Below, piece after piece: positions 40,957-50,877 of a DNA stretch of 64,000 nt (the first letter of the stretch is position 1; each line of letters begins with the position of its first letter). The notes below the pieces were generated by a model that was not told where the DNA came from, did no database searches, and was given only the letters and a program-made list of their open reading frames with translations. The position numbers and the translations under genes were made by a program. The DNA is taken from positions 25,394 through 89,393 of the forward strand of contig JACPQR010000117.1 of the NCBI GenBank assembly GCA_016190375.1, read 5' to 3'. This stretch comes from Deltaproteobacteria bacterium (GTDB taxonomy: Bacteria > Myxococcota_A > Polyangia > JACPQR01).

Positions 40957-42377
40957 AACGTGTTGCGCGTGCCGTTGCCGCGGACGTCGAAGCCGTCGTT
41001 TCGCTCGATCAGCGTCACGTCACAGTCCTGCCCGGCCGCGTCCATGACGATGTCGACGACCCGCCAGAGGTCCCCGACTCCCGCGCCCTGAGTCTCGATC
41101 GCCGCTGGACCGAACTGGCCCTTGAGCGCGCCCCCACAATAGACGCGAACGGTCGCCTCGGCGTCGGCGGGCCCTCCGAAGATCCCGCCCCCGCCGTCGT
41201 AGTAGTGGACCATCACGCGGAACTCGTCGAACGGCGCCGGGTTGTCGAGGTTGATGTTCTCGGGTCCGAAGCCCTGGACGTCGTCGATGTCGAGCCTGGG
41301 GTTGGGGCAAGAGCCACGCGCCACGTAGTTCCAGCCGCTCCCGGGCGGCGGCTCGGGGCAGTCCTCGACGGCCGTCTCGGCATAGCCCCAGTCGATCGAG
41401 TAGCCGGTGTACGTCTCTGTGCAGTTCGCGTAGAAGCAGTCGTCGTCGTCGAACCAGCCGCTGTCGACGTTCCTGTGAAGGTGCAGGTCGACGTCGTCCG
41501 AATCGGGCCCATCCCACGACAGCTCGACGCGCAGGCCGTTTCCGATGACGTGCACGATGTACGTGCACTCGAACTCCTCGCCGTTCTCCCCGACGATCGT
41601 CACGTGGACGGTGTAGTCGCCCGAGACGTCGAGGTAGACGGTCGTCGAGCAGTCGTTCGCGTCCGCCGGACCGGGGCAGGCGCTGCCGAGCGGGCAGTCG
41701 ACCTCCCAGGTGCACGAATCCGGCGTCCCCTCGTACATGGTCGAGGCGTCGAGCACGTAGTCCTGCAGCGGCGGCGCGACGTCGTCGACGGGGCAGGTGA
41801 TCTGCGGCTGGCAGTCCTCGATGTCGTCCACGCAACCGTTGCAGTCGTTGTCCTTGCCGTCGCAGACCTCGGGCTCGGTCGTCGCTCCACCTTCGCATTC
41901 GGTCCACTCGGGAAACTCGAATCCGTGGCACACCTGCATGCCGTCGAGGCAGCCGCCGACGTTCCGCCGCCCAGGCGGTCCGCGGAAGCACGGCTGGCTC
42001 GTCCCGTTCTCGCACGTGCAGCCCTCGTCCACCTGCCCGTTGCAGTCGTTGTCGAGCTGGTCGTCGCAGACCTCCTCGTCGCCGCAGCCGTCCTCGACCT
42101 CGCTCTCGCAGCCAAGCACTCCGGCGTCGGGATCGACGTAGGGGTTGCCGCCATCTACGCCGCCCGGACCGCCGTCCGCATCCGTGTCGGCGTCGGCGTC
42201 GGAGTCCGCATCCGCGTCCGAGTCGCCGTCGGCGTCATCGTCAGCGTCGGTGTCCGCGTCGCCGTCGCCGACGACATCGTCGTCGTCCCCATCATCATCG
42301 CCCCGGGAACCGGGAGCGCAGGCGACGAGAACGAGTGAGCACAAGGCGACGAGTCTCCAGCAGGACGCATGCTGCAT
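40953..42377 (-). CDS. MopE-like Cys/Asp-motif lipoprotein
   Basis: 474 residues from ATG 42377; lipobox LVLVAC with Cys at residue 20. An Asp/Ala/Ser-rich linker (DADADSDADADTDADG) follows. Then come two copies of the motif C-D-x-D/K-DNDCNG (VCDDQLDNDCNGQVDEGC and VCDGKDNDCNGCVDD), the 'putative metal-binding' motif first described in the copper-binding MopE of Methylococcus. The C-terminal half is a beta domain (VYLDVSGDYTVHVTIVGENG, RVELSWDGPDSDDVDLHLHR) with a PKD/PPC-like look. In Myxococcota such motifs are abundant in surface proteins; metal binding here is inferred. Divergent from the HEAT-like gene across 84 bases. Confidence 0.8.
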   Translation of the reverse strand: MQHASCWRLVALCSLVLVACAPGSRGDDDGDDDDVVGDGDADTDADDDADGDSDADADSDADADTDADGGPGGVDGGNPYVDPDAGVLGCESEVEDGCGDEEVCDDQLDNDCNGQVDEGCTCENGTSQPCFRGPPGRRNVGGCLDGMQVCHGFEFPEWTECEGGATTEPEVCDGKDNDCNGCVDDIEDCQPQITCPVDDVAPPLQDYVLDASTMYEGTPDSCTWEVDCPLGSACPGPADANDCSTTVYLDVSGDYTVHVTIVGENGEEFECTYIVHVIGNGLRVELSWDGPDSDDVDLHLHRNVDSGWFDDDDCFYANCTETYTGYSIDWGYAETAVEDCPEPPPGSGWNYVARGSCPNPRLDIDDVQGFGPENINLDNPAPFDEFRVMVHYYDGGGGIFGGPADAEATVRVYCGGALKGQFGPAAIETQGAGVGDLWRVVDIVMDAAGQDCDVTLIERNDGFDVRGNGTRNTF

Positions 42378-42402
42378 TGGCCTCTTGACCCCTCTTCGAG
42401 CT

Positions 42403-42420
42403 TCGCACGTTACTGTGCGA
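42403..42420. promoter_or_regulatory. inverted repeat in divergent promoter region
   Basis: TCGCAC (42403-42408) and GTGCGA (42415-42420) are perfect arms around GTTACT, in the 84-base space between the MopE-like lipoprotein (minus) and the HEAT-like gene (plus). Position and symmetry fit an operator controlling either gene. A TACGAT hexamer (42450-42455) lies 6 bases before the plus-strand GTG. Confidence 0.35.
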
Positions 42421-42461
42421 GCAGGTGACACTCAAGTCCCCATGCGAGGTACGATTCGTTT

Positions 42462-43328
42462 GTGTGGCACCTCGGACTACGTCGTGGCCTATGTGGGGTG
42501 TCGTTCTTCTGGGCGGTCCTCCTGGCGTCATTCGACTCGCGCGCGGACGGCGGGCGGCCGGCGACCGATCCGATGGCGAGCCTCGCGGCGGCGGCCAGAC
42601 GTGGCGACCTTGGAGAGCTCGAGGGCCTCGCGCCGCGCATTCCCTCCGGCTCGCTCGCGGCCTGTGTCGCATCGGCCGCCCGGGCCCTCCGTCTCACGTG
42701 CATAGAGGTCGCTCGGTTCGCACCGGCCTCGCCGGGGCTCCTCGGCGCGCTCGCCCTCGCCCTCGGGTCACGCGATCGCGCGGTGGCCACCGCTGCCGCT
42801 GCGGCGATGGCCCACGGCCTGTCACCCGAAAGGCTCGCCCGGAGCGACGTCACGACCGAGGACCTCGCGCCCGTGATCGCATCGCTCCTGCGCTCCATCC
42901 AGGACCAGCGGCTCGGGCCCGACATCCGCGCCGCGGCGTTGCACGCGATGCGACCCCTGATGCACCTTCGCGGGGTCGACCTGTCGCCTCCGCTGGGTGA
43001 CCCCGATCCCCGCGTGCGGCGCGAGGCCCTCGCGAGCCTCGTCGAGCGCGGAGCCCAGCAGGGCGCCGTCGCCAGGGTCGCCGAGACCGATCCGGATGAC
43101 CAGATCGGAGCGCTGGCCGCTGCCGCCCTCTGCGAGTCGGGCCGAGTTTCCGGCGCCGTCGACGCTCGAGTCCGACGAATGCTCGCCAAGGGGCTCTTCG
43201 GGCCGGCGACGCTGGGCCCGCTCATCGCGTGCGCCCGCGCCCGCTCGGACCCGCAGCTCGAAGCCTGGCTCGCGGCCGCGCGATCGAGCCCGCGCGAGGA
43301 CATCCGGGCGCTGGCCGGCGGTCACTGA
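42462..43328 (+). CDS. exported HEAT-like repeat protein
   Basis: 288 residues from GTG. An N-terminal hydrophobic stretch (LCGVSFFWAVLLASFDSRA) is a probable signal peptide. The rest is Ala/Leu/Arg-rich helices in HEAT-like pairs (LGALALALGSRDRAVATAAA, PDIRAAALHAMRPLMHL, DPDPRVRREALASLVERGAQ, DPDDQIGALAAAALCESG). The DPDPRVRREAL phrase is typical of HEAT/PBS repeats. Probably a periplasmic scaffold. It ends 1 base before the convergent gtrA-like stop. The short distance from a -10-like hexamer to the start suggests a leaderless message. Confidence 0.65.
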   Translation: MWHLGLRRGLCGVSFFWAVLLASFDSRADGGRPATDPMASLAAAARRGDLGELEGLAPRIPSGSLAACVASAARALRLTCIEVARFAPASPGLLGALALALGSRDRAVATAAAAAMAHGLSPERLARSDVTTEDLAPVIASLLRSIQDQRLGPDIRAAALHAMRPLMHLRGVDLSPPLGDPDPRVRREALASLVERGAQQGAVARVAETDPDDQIGALAAAALCESGRVSGAVDARVRRMLAKGLFGPATLGPLIACARARSDPQLEAWLAAARSSPREDIRALAGGH

Positions 43329-43329
43329 T

Positions 43330-43752
43330 CTAGGAGCCGGTCCGGAAGATCCAGCGCGACGCGGGGAACCCCCATCCGAGGAACACCGCCACGTCCGCGA
43401 CGAGTCGAGCGACGAGGTAGGGGATCCGCGCCAACCCGACGCAGACGTGCACGACGATCGCGCAGAGCGCGACCCAGACTGCCGTCGCGATCGCGTAGTG
43501 CCCGCCCTGCCGCCACACGGGCCCACGGCTCCGGAACGCCCAGCTCCGGTTGAGGAAGAAGTTCACGACAGCCCCGACGAGCGCCGACACGACCGTCGCG
43601 ATCGCCGGAACGACGCCGCCCAACTCGACGAGGAGCGCCAGGATCAGGAAGTCCAGCGCCGCGCCTGCCATGCCGGCAGCCGCGCTCCGGAGCATCACGA
43701 GAAACCTCGCGCGGCGATTCGTCCACGACAGCGACTCGGAGCCTGGTGCCAT
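43330..43752 (-). CDS. GtrA-family membrane protein
   Basis: 140 residues with four membrane helices (AAAGMAGAALDFLILALLVE, VPAIATVVSALVGAVVNFFL, YAIATAVWVALCAIVVHVCV, LVARLVADVAVFLGWGFPAS). NFFLNRSWAFRSRG after helix 2 is the family hallmark (N-F-x-x-N-R-x-W-F/T-F). GtrA proteins are thought to flip or bind polyprenyl-phosphate-linked sugars in cell-surface glycosylation. No glycosyltransferase is adjacent here, so the substrate cannot be guessed. Start is uncertain: an ATG at codon 20 is also possible. Confidence 0.85.
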   Translation of the reverse strand: MAPGSESLSWTNRRARFLVMLRSAAAGMAGAALDFLILALLVELGGVVPAIATVVSALVGAVVNFFLNRSWAFRSRGPVWRQGGHYAIATAVWVALCAIVVHVCVGLARIPYLVARLVADVAVFLGWGFPASRWIFRTGS

Positions 43753-43890
43753 GGACGTGGCCCCTGCACCCGGCGCGCCGTGACGAAAAAGTGCGGCCCG
43801 CTCGGCTTCGTGAAGGTCCGACGACCCCGCGACGTCCGCTTTTCACCGCCGCCTCTTGACGCTCCAGGCGCGCCGGTCCACGGTCGGGCC

Positions 43891-44715
43891 GTGGCGCTGC
43901 GAGTGATTCCCGTGGTCGAGAGCCGATTCAAGCTCGACGGCGGCGCAATGTTCGGCGTCGTGCCCAAGACCCTCTGGAGCCGCGGCGCGCCGGCCGACGA
44001 CGAGAACCGCGTCCAGCTCGTCTGCCGCGTCCTCGTGGTCGTATACGACGATGGCCGCCTCGCGGTCGTCGACGCCGGCATAGGTGAAAGCTGGTCAGGG
44101 AAGGATCGAGCAATCTACAGGCTCGAGCCGGCCGGCGGGCTGAGCACGGCTCTCGCTCGTCTGGGCCGAAGCTCCGGGGACGTCACGGACGTCATCCTCA
44201 CGCACCTGCACTTCGACCACGCCGCGGGCATCGTGCGACCCGATGGCTCACTTCGCTTCGCCCGCGCGACCCACCACGTCCAGAAGGCGAACCTCGCGTA
44301 CGCCCGCAAGCCGTCCGCGAAGGATGAAGCCAGCTATCGCCCAGAGACGATCGAAGCCCTCGAAGGAGCCCGACTCCGCGTGCTCGACGGTCCGGGCGAG
44401 GTTCTTCCCGGAATCCATGCGCGGCTGTCAAACGGCCACACCAAAGGCCTGCAGGTGATCTCGATCGACTCGACGTCCGGCCTGATCGTGTTCGCGTCGG
44501 ACCTCATCCCGACCCGCGCCCATGTGCACCTGCCCTGGCTGATGGCCTACGACAACCATCCGCTGAAGGTCATCGCGGAGAAGGACGCCTTGTTCTTCCA
44601 CTGCGCCGTCGAGAAGGCGACCCTGGTCCTCGCGCACGATCCCGAGGTCGCTGCCGTCCGCGTCGGCTTCCAAGGCGATCGCTGGCTCGCGATGGCGGTC
44701 GATCTGCCCGCGTGA
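43891..44715 (+). CDS. metallo-beta-lactamase-fold hydrolase
   Basis: About 274 residues from GTG 43891 (GTG 43780 would add 37 poorly structured residues). The start segment RVIPVVESRFKLDGGAMFGVVPKTLW is typical of this subfamily. Binuclear metal motif: LTHLHFDHAAGI (HxHxDH), a third His in SNGHTKG, bridging Asp in FASDLIPT, and a final His in LAHDPEV. The layout resembles lactonase-like/YtnP-type enzymes and other MBL hydrolases; the substrate is unknown. Cytoplasmic, as there is no signal. It converges on rsmA with a 12-base gap. Confidence 0.85.
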   Translation: MALRVIPVVESRFKLDGGAMFGVVPKTLWSRGAPADDENRVQLVCRVLVVVYDDGRLAVVDAGIGESWSGKDRAIYRLEPAGGLSTALARLGRSSGDVTDVILTHLHFDHAAGIVRPDGSLRFARATHHVQKANLAYARKPSAKDEASYRPETIEALEGARLRVLDGPGEVLPGIHARLSNGHTKGLQVISIDSTSGLIVFASDLIPTRAHVHLPWLMAYDNHPLKVIAEKDALFFHCAVEKATLVLAHDPEVAAVRVGFQGDRWLAMAVDLPA

Positions 44716-44727
44716 CCGGGCGCCGAC

Positions 44728-45555
44728 CTACCCGAGCTCGTCTGCCAGACGCGCGAAGTCCTCCACCGAGAGCGTCTCGGCCCGGCGCGACGGGTCGATT
44801 CCGGCACGCGTGAGGGACGCCTCGACGAGCTCTTGCGGCGCCAGCGAACGCAGCGCGTTCCGGAGCTTCTTGCGCCGCTGCGCGAAGGCGGCCCGCACGA
44901 TCCGCCGCACCTTCTCCCAGTCGCGCCCACCGATCCGTGGCGGCCGCGACGGCACGAGCCGGACGACCATCGAGTGGACCTCGGGTGCAGGGTAGAACGC
45001 GTCGGGCGGTACCTCGAGCACCACCTCGGCGTCGCAGCGCGCCTGGACCATCACCGACAGCGCGCCGTACGTCCGCGATCCGGGGGCGGCGACCATTCGC
45101 TCCGCCACCTCGCGCTGCACCATGACGACGGCCGCGACGAGCGCATCGATCGAATCCACGATCGCCCCGAGGAGCGGGCCGGTGAGGTTGTAGGGCAGGT
45201 TTCCGGCGACCGCGGTGGGCGATCCGGTCGCAGCCGCGCGGTAGTCGAAGGTCACCGCGTCGACCTCCATGACGGTGACGCCACCCCCCGCCTCGAAGTC
45301 GGCCCTGAGAGCGCGCACCATGTCCCGCTCCCGCTCGATCGCCACGACCGCGCTCCCTCCCGCCTGGAGCGCCCTCGTCAGCGTCCCGAGGCCGGCGCCG
45401 ATCTCCACGATCCGCAGCCCCGGCCGCGGGCCGACGGCGGCGGCGATGCGCTCCACCACGGACCGATCGACCAGGAAGTTCTGCCCGAACGGCCTTCGTG
45501 GCCGCAGGCCGTGCCGGCGCAGCGCCGCGCGAGGATCCTCGAACGCGGAGGTCAC
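44728..45555 (-). CDS. rsmA: 16S rRNA dimethyladenosine transferase RsmA (KsgA)
   Basis: Dimethylates two adjacent adenines in helix 45 of 16S rRNA during 30S maturation. 275 residues, normal length. Seen: RPFGQNFLVDRSVVERI, SAM motif VEIGAGLGTLTRAL, AIERERDMV, and catalytic motif GNLPYNLTGPLL; the C-terminal helical domain includes AFAQRRKKLRNALRSL. Start GTG overlaps the DUF58 gene's stop (GTGA at 45555-45552), so it is the last gene of a four-gene minus-strand operon. Confidence 0.95.
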   Translation of the reverse strand: MTSAFEDPRAALRRHGLRPRRPFGQNFLVDRSVVERIAAAVGPRPGLRIVEIGAGLGTLTRALQAGGSAVVAIERERDMVRALRADFEAGGGVTVMEVDAVTFDYRAAATGSPTAVAGNLPYNLTGPLLGAIVDSIDALVAAVVMVQREVAERMVAAPGSRTYGALSVMVQARCDAEVVLEVPPDAFYPAPEVHSMVVRLVPSRPPRIGGRDWEKVRRIVRAAFAQRRKKLRNALRSLAPQELVEASLTRAGIDPSRRAETLSVEDFARLADELG

Positions 45556-47185
45556 GCGGCCTTCAGCGCCGCGGCGCGCGTGAACACGAGGGCCGGAATG
45601 TCCCGCGGAGAGACGCGGAAGACAGGGACCGCGATGCGCCTCAGGCGCGCCTCGATCGCGGCCTGTCTGCGGGCCTCGTCGCGCGCGAACAGGGCGTGCA
45701 CCTCCTTGCCGAGCGTCCCCGGCGCCGCCTCGGTGAACAGCGGCGCGAAGGGCACGACCACGAGGAGCCTGTGCCCGCGGGCCTTCATCAGCCTCATCGT
45801 CGAGAGGATCGAGCTCCAGTCGGCCTCGTCATCGATCGCCTCGAGGTCGGACACCACGAGGACCGTGGACGCGGGTCCGCCGCCACCCGCGCCACGCCCG
45901 CCTGCCGCCCGCAGCGCCTCGACCAGGCCCCGGGCCTTTCCGCCGGCGAGCGGCTCCTCCCTGTAGGGGATGACGAGCCCCCGCGCCCTGCAGAAGCGCC
46001 GCAGCGCCGCCGTCGACGGGTCGCTCGCGCGGACTTCGCCTACGGCCGAGCCCTCGCGCCCGAGGGCCCTCTCGCAGTGGGCCACGAGCCCCGCGTAGTC
46101 GTAGACGTGCTCCCTCGGCCGCGAAGAACGCACGCGGAAGTCCAGCCCTTCCTGGTGGCGCACGTACTCGGCCACGGCACGGGCGACCTCCGCGGCGCCG
46201 AACTCGGTGACGTCCTCGTCCACCGGCGCACGGATCGCGACGAGGGCGTCCAGGAGCCTCAGGAAGTGCGCGCGGCCCTCGTGCGGGGGGAGCTGGGCGA
46301 GGATGCGCTGATCGAACCCCGCGAAGCCGACCCTGTCGCTCTGCTCGACGGCCAGTCGCGCGTAGGCCGCCGCGACCTCCACGCCATAGTCGAGCTTCGT
46401 CCTGCCGACGTCTCCCGCCCGCATCGTCGCCGAGGCGTCGAGGAGCACCAGTCTGGTGGTCTGGATCTCGTTCTCGAGCTCGCGCACCATGAGCTTCCCC
46501 GTCCTCGCCGTCGCCTTCCACGCGATCGCCTTGAACGGGTCGCCTGGGACCAGCTCGCGCAGCTCGCGCGGCTCGGGCGACGTGCCGAGCACGCGGACGA
46601 AGTGCCTTCCCGCATGATCGAGCGCCGTCCCCGTCGGCGGCCGGAACGTGGCCCGCTTTGCAGCGAGAGCCCTCGGGAACACCTTCACGGATAGGACGTT
46701 CGGGAAGTACACGTGCACGCGGAACAGGCCCCCGGGCCCTTCGAGCATGAGCGTGGCGCCGTGCAGGAAGTGCTGGCCGGACGCCATGGCCGTCACCCTG
46801 AGCTCGAGGTCCGTCCTGCGTCCGCGCGGGAGCGGGATCGCCAGGCCGTCGGAATCGGCGATCTGCAAGGCGTCCGAGGCGAAGACCCCGAGCCGCGACG
46901 GCCCGAAGCTCCACGAGCAGCGGTTGCGCACGTACGCCCGGACGCGGAAGGCGACGCCGGGAGTCGAGACCCCGCCCTCGGAGGGCATCAGCCACCACGC
47001 GAACTCGATCTTCTCGCGACGGACAAGGCGCGGGATCGAGAGCGTCGCGAGGTAGACGACCACGATCGCGCTCGAGGCGGCCGCGCCTAGAGCCGCGATC
47101 GGTGGGGAGGCCGACAGCGCCCCGACCACGACGAAGAGGGCGACGGCCGCGAGGACGAAGCGCCCCGAGCGCGTCAGCGTGGGGA

Positions 47186-47189
<4 letters not shown>
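45552..47189 (-). CDS. DUF58 family protein (MoxR-associated)
   Basis: 545 residues. Two hydrophobic segments lie near the N-terminus (RFVLAAVALFVVVGALSASP; AALGAAASSAIVVVYLATLS). The DUF58 core includes RELRELVPGDPFKAIAWKATARTGKLMVREL (the R-x-Y/L-x-P-G-D-x-x-x-x-I-x-W-x-x-x-A-R motif) and a vWA-like continuation (RLVLLDASATMRAG) with a MIDAS-like DASAT in place of the usual DxSxS. MoxR AAA+ ATPases and DUF58/vWA proteins act together as membrane-associated chaperone systems. It is coupled by ATGA overlap to moxR upstream and to rsmA downstream. Confidence 0.88.
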
Positions 47190-48156
<967 letters not shown>

Positions 48157-48160
<4 letters not shown>

Positions 48161-49425
48161 TTCGACCGGCTGGCGAGCGCGACCAGGCGCGCGCCTTCTT
48201 CGAGGATTCGAGCCATGCGCTGCTCCGAAACGTGGGGGCCCTGACCGCGGGCGTCGCGGCTCGCCAGCCGGTCCAGATCTTCGAGCAGCTTGCGCAGGGT
48301 CCGGGCCTGAAGGGCCGTCGCGCCCTTGCCCTGGATCGCTCGCTCCACCTCGGTGATCGGCGCCGGAGTGCAGAGCGCGAGGCTCTGGACGAGCGACGCC
48401 TCGAGCTCGCGGCGGTAGACGAGGGCCGGCAACAGGTAGTTGACGCCGCGGCCCCTGAAGAGCTGGACCTTCCCGACGAACCCGGCACCCGCGCTGCGCG
48501 CTCCGGGCCGCAGCCAGCGACCGTCGTAGCGGCGCCCGCCCATCGGCAGGACGAAGCCGAGGGCCAGCATCGTCCCGAGCGCGATCACCGCGGCCACGGC
48601 GCGAAGCGTCGAGCTCTCGGGAGCGGACGAGCCGAGGCCGGAGAGGAAGGCGTTGAACGCGGCGAAGAACTCGTCGGCCGGGCGGTCCGGCCGGCCCCCC
48701 GCCAGGCCCGACACGGCTCCATGGTGCGAGAATCGGCCGTGGACGAGGATGACCCGGGCGCCGGGAGCGGCCGCGAGGTAGCGCAGCAGGTTCTCGGCGA
48801 AGCGACGGTTGCCCGGAAACTGCAGCATGTTGTCGATGAAGACGCTCGGGTCCGAGACCAGGACGACCCTACCTTCGCCGACGGCACCCGCGACGACGAC
48901 GGAGCGATCGGACGACCCGAAGTCGAACACCGGCCGCAACGGGGACGCGAGCACGCTCGGATGATTCGTCACGAGCTCGGGCACGCCGAGGGCCAGCGGG
49001 TGCGCCTGGCGGGGCGTCGCGATCGGGAGGTTGGCGTTCTCGTTGTGCGCGGCGGGCGGGCTCGGGACCGGCCCGACGAAGCGGCGCACGCCGAGCCGGG
49101 CGAGCAGCGGCTCGGCGGTCCCGAAGTCGTCGGCGACGGCGACGCGGCCGCCGAGGCGCAGGAAGCGCAGGATGTCGTCTGCCGGGAGCTCCCCCTCCGG
49201 ATGGAGGATCAAGAGTGGAGTTGCCGCGGAAAGCCGCCCGAGGTCCAGGTCCGAGGCGTCCTCCACCTCGACGCCCATCGCGTCCGCGATGGCACCGAGC
49301 TCCGCGATTCCGTTCCAGGCGCCGCTCGTCGTCGAGTAATCGTCCTGGGCACGTGCCAGCGGCGGGCACAGGAGGGCGAGGACCGCCGTCGACAAGGCTA
49401 TGTGCCGCACGGTTGGCGTCACCAT
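48157..49425 (-). CDS. DUF4350-like membrane protein of the moxR operon
   Basis: 422 residues from ATG 49425. Signal-like N-terminus (LSTAVLALLCPPLARA), then an extracytoplasmic alpha/beta domain (DLGRLSAATPLLILHPEGEL, RFLRLGGRVAVADDFGTAEP, GEGRVVLVSDPSVFIDNML) that resembles the DUF4350/GATase-like domain found beside MoxR-DUF58. One membrane span is at about 305-322 (AVAAVIALGTMLALGFVLPM) and a cytoplasmic helical tail follows. The start may be GTG 49410 instead. TTGCTT (49450-49445), an 18-base spacer and TATGGT (49426-49421) form a good promoter whose -10 overlaps ATG 49425 and ends 10 bases before that GTG. Confidence 0.75.
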
Positions 49426-49742
49426 ACCAGCGGCCCAGTCAGCGAAGCAACGGTGGCCGCCCGCCGGGCATCGCAAAGTTTGCGAGCGGCGACCCAGCTC
49501 GTCGCACCAGGACAAGTAACCGGTTTCCTTGACAGATCCAGAGGGTTCATCGTACGGTAGCGATGGTGGTTGCGCAAAACGAGACAGCGTGTCGGGAGCG
49601 TGGTTCCGCGCAATCACGGCACAAAGGCAGCTTGGGCTGGGCGGGCGGACCCGTTGATCCTGGCACTTTGGTTGCTATAGTTCCGAGTGTGGTGGAGAAG
49701 GTCTCACGGGCCAGTGGTCGGGGGACTGAGGAGGTTTGACCC
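49426..49742. other. 317-base divergent intergenic region with promoters
   Basis: Between the moxR operon (minus) and the small gene at 49743 (plus). On the plus strand TTGACA (49529-49534), 18-base spacer, TACGGT (49553-49558) is a second promoter candidate in addition to the one at 49654-49681. On the minus side the promoter at 49450-49421 drives the moxR operon. The stretch 49500-49620 is relatively AT-rich. No gene or structured RNA is evident. Confidence 0.5.
49654..49681 (+). promoter_or_regulatory. candidate sigma-70 promoter
   Basis: TTGATC (49654-49659), 16-base spacer, TATAGT (49676-49681, five of six consensus). About 55 bases of leader follow, ending with AGGAGG (49729-49734), 8 bases before the ATG at 49743. 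Confidence 0.6.
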
Positions 49743-49934
49743 ATGCTGCCTCCATTCATCATCGAGCAAATCCGCCGGCGGGAGGAAGAGGAGCGGCGCC
49801 GCTACGAGCAGCCCGTCCTCGAGCTCCCGCTGGATAGCCCGTACGCCCCGCTTCCCGAGATGACCCCGGACGAGGAAGCCCCCTCGGACCGCGGAGTGAT
49901 CATCATCGACTCCCAGGTCGACAACTGCATCTGA
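49743..49934 (+). CDS. small conserved-type protein beginning MLPPFIIEQI
   Basis: 63 residues with the best ribosome site in the window (AGGAGG, 8 bases upstream). Seen: an N-terminal amphipathic helix with a charged run (IEQIRRREEEERRRYEQ), a central LELPLDSPYAP segment, an acidic linker, and a closing beta strand (GVIIIDSQVD). I recall similar short proteins in myxobacteria, annotated as hypothetical, but cannot verify that here. No membrane segment. The clean promoter and ribosome site argue that it is real and well expressed. Confidence 0.75.
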   Translation: MLPPFIIEQIRRREEEERRRYEQPVLELPLDSPYAPLPEMTPDEEAPSDRGVIIIDSQVDNCI

Positions 49935-50012
49935 CCCGGCTTTCCGCCCGCCACCACCTCGACTCCCCGACGCCGGGCTCCCGGCCCTCGGAGCGGTGCT
50001 AGATTCTCCCGC

Positions 50013-50732
50013 GTGGAGCTTCGGGCGCGGGCGTATCGCCTCCTGGTTCGGCGGCAGGGCGACAGGACATTCGACTTCTATCGTCCTTCGCGATCGCCCG
50101 TCCGGTCGTTCCTCGCCCAGCCGCTCAAGGACACCACGGTGGCGATCGTGACGACCGCGGGGATCTTCCACCGGCTCACTGCCGAGCCGTTCGCGGTAGC
50201 GCCTGGCCGGGGCGACACGACGTTCAGGCAGATCCCGATCGCGGCCGACCGGAGCGAGCTGTCGATCACGCCCGGCCGCTTCGATCTCCGCGCCGCCGAG
50301 ATCGACCTGAACGTGATCTACCCCCTGAGCGCCATGCGGCGGGCTCAGGCGAGGGGCACGATCGGCAGCGTCTGCGCGACCGCCCTGTCGCTCCACGGGC
50401 ACATCCCGGAGCCCGAGTCCCTCCTGAAGTGCACCGCGCCCCTGGCCGCGCGGCGGCTCAAGGAGCTCGGCGCCGGGGCGGCGATCGTCGTGGGGGCCTG
50501 CGCGCTCGGGGCCCAGAGCGCCGGGCTCACGGCGCTGGCGTTCGAGGCCGAGGGCTTGCCGACGGTCGTGATCACCCAGTGGCCCCAGCTCGCCCGGCAG
50601 GCCGGCGCGGCCCGCGCTCAGGCCACACCGTTTCCGTTCGGCATGACGATGGGACCGCCGCTCGTCGAGCCGTTGCACGACTGGCTCCTCGGGCGCGCGC
50701 TGGGTCAGCTCACACCCCGCCTCCCGGGTTGA
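50013..50732 (+). CDS. GrdB/PrdB-like (glycine/proline reductase B family) protein
   Basis: 239 residues from GTG. The pattern VAIVTTAGIFHRL, FRQIPIAADRSELSITPGRF, DLNVIYPLSAMRRAQARGTI, and ALAFEAEGLPTVVIT follows the order of conserved segments in the betaine/sarcosine/glycine reductase component B family. In those selenoproteins the active site is U-x-x-C in a P-x-C-P loop; here the equivalent place reads VGACALGAQSAG with a single Cys and no in-frame TGA, so no selenocysteine. No thioredoxin, GrdA or GrdC is nearby. Substrate and activity are unknown. TAGATT (50000-50005) ends 7 bases before the GTG: a likely leaderless message. Confidence 0.7.
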   Translation: MELRARAYRLLVRRQGDRTFDFYRPSRSPVRSFLAQPLKDTTVAIVTTAGIFHRLTAEPFAVAPGRGDTTFRQIPIAADRSELSITPGRFDLRAAEIDLNVIYPLSAMRRAQARGTIGSVCATALSLHGHIPEPESLLKCTAPLAARRLKELGAGAAIVVGACALGAQSAGLTALAFEAEGLPTVVITQWPQLARQAGAARAQATPFPFGMTMGPPLVEPLHDWLLGRALGQLTPRLPG

Positions 50733-50877
50733 GGGCTGTCGGCGCCGCCCACGGCCTACTGGCGTGAGTGACCGGCGTCGTGGCCAGCCAGTCGGCGAGG
50801 CATGCCCAAAAGCGCAGGTTTCCCGGCCCACGAGCGCCGTGCACGAGTGGCACGCACAATGCTCGGATGGCTCGTCG

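Noticed and set aside
50013..50732. Selenoprotein (in-frame TGA as selenocysteine) in the GrdB-like gene
   Set aside because: No in-frame TGA occurs; the active-site position is Cys/Ala, and no SECIS-like hairpin is needed.
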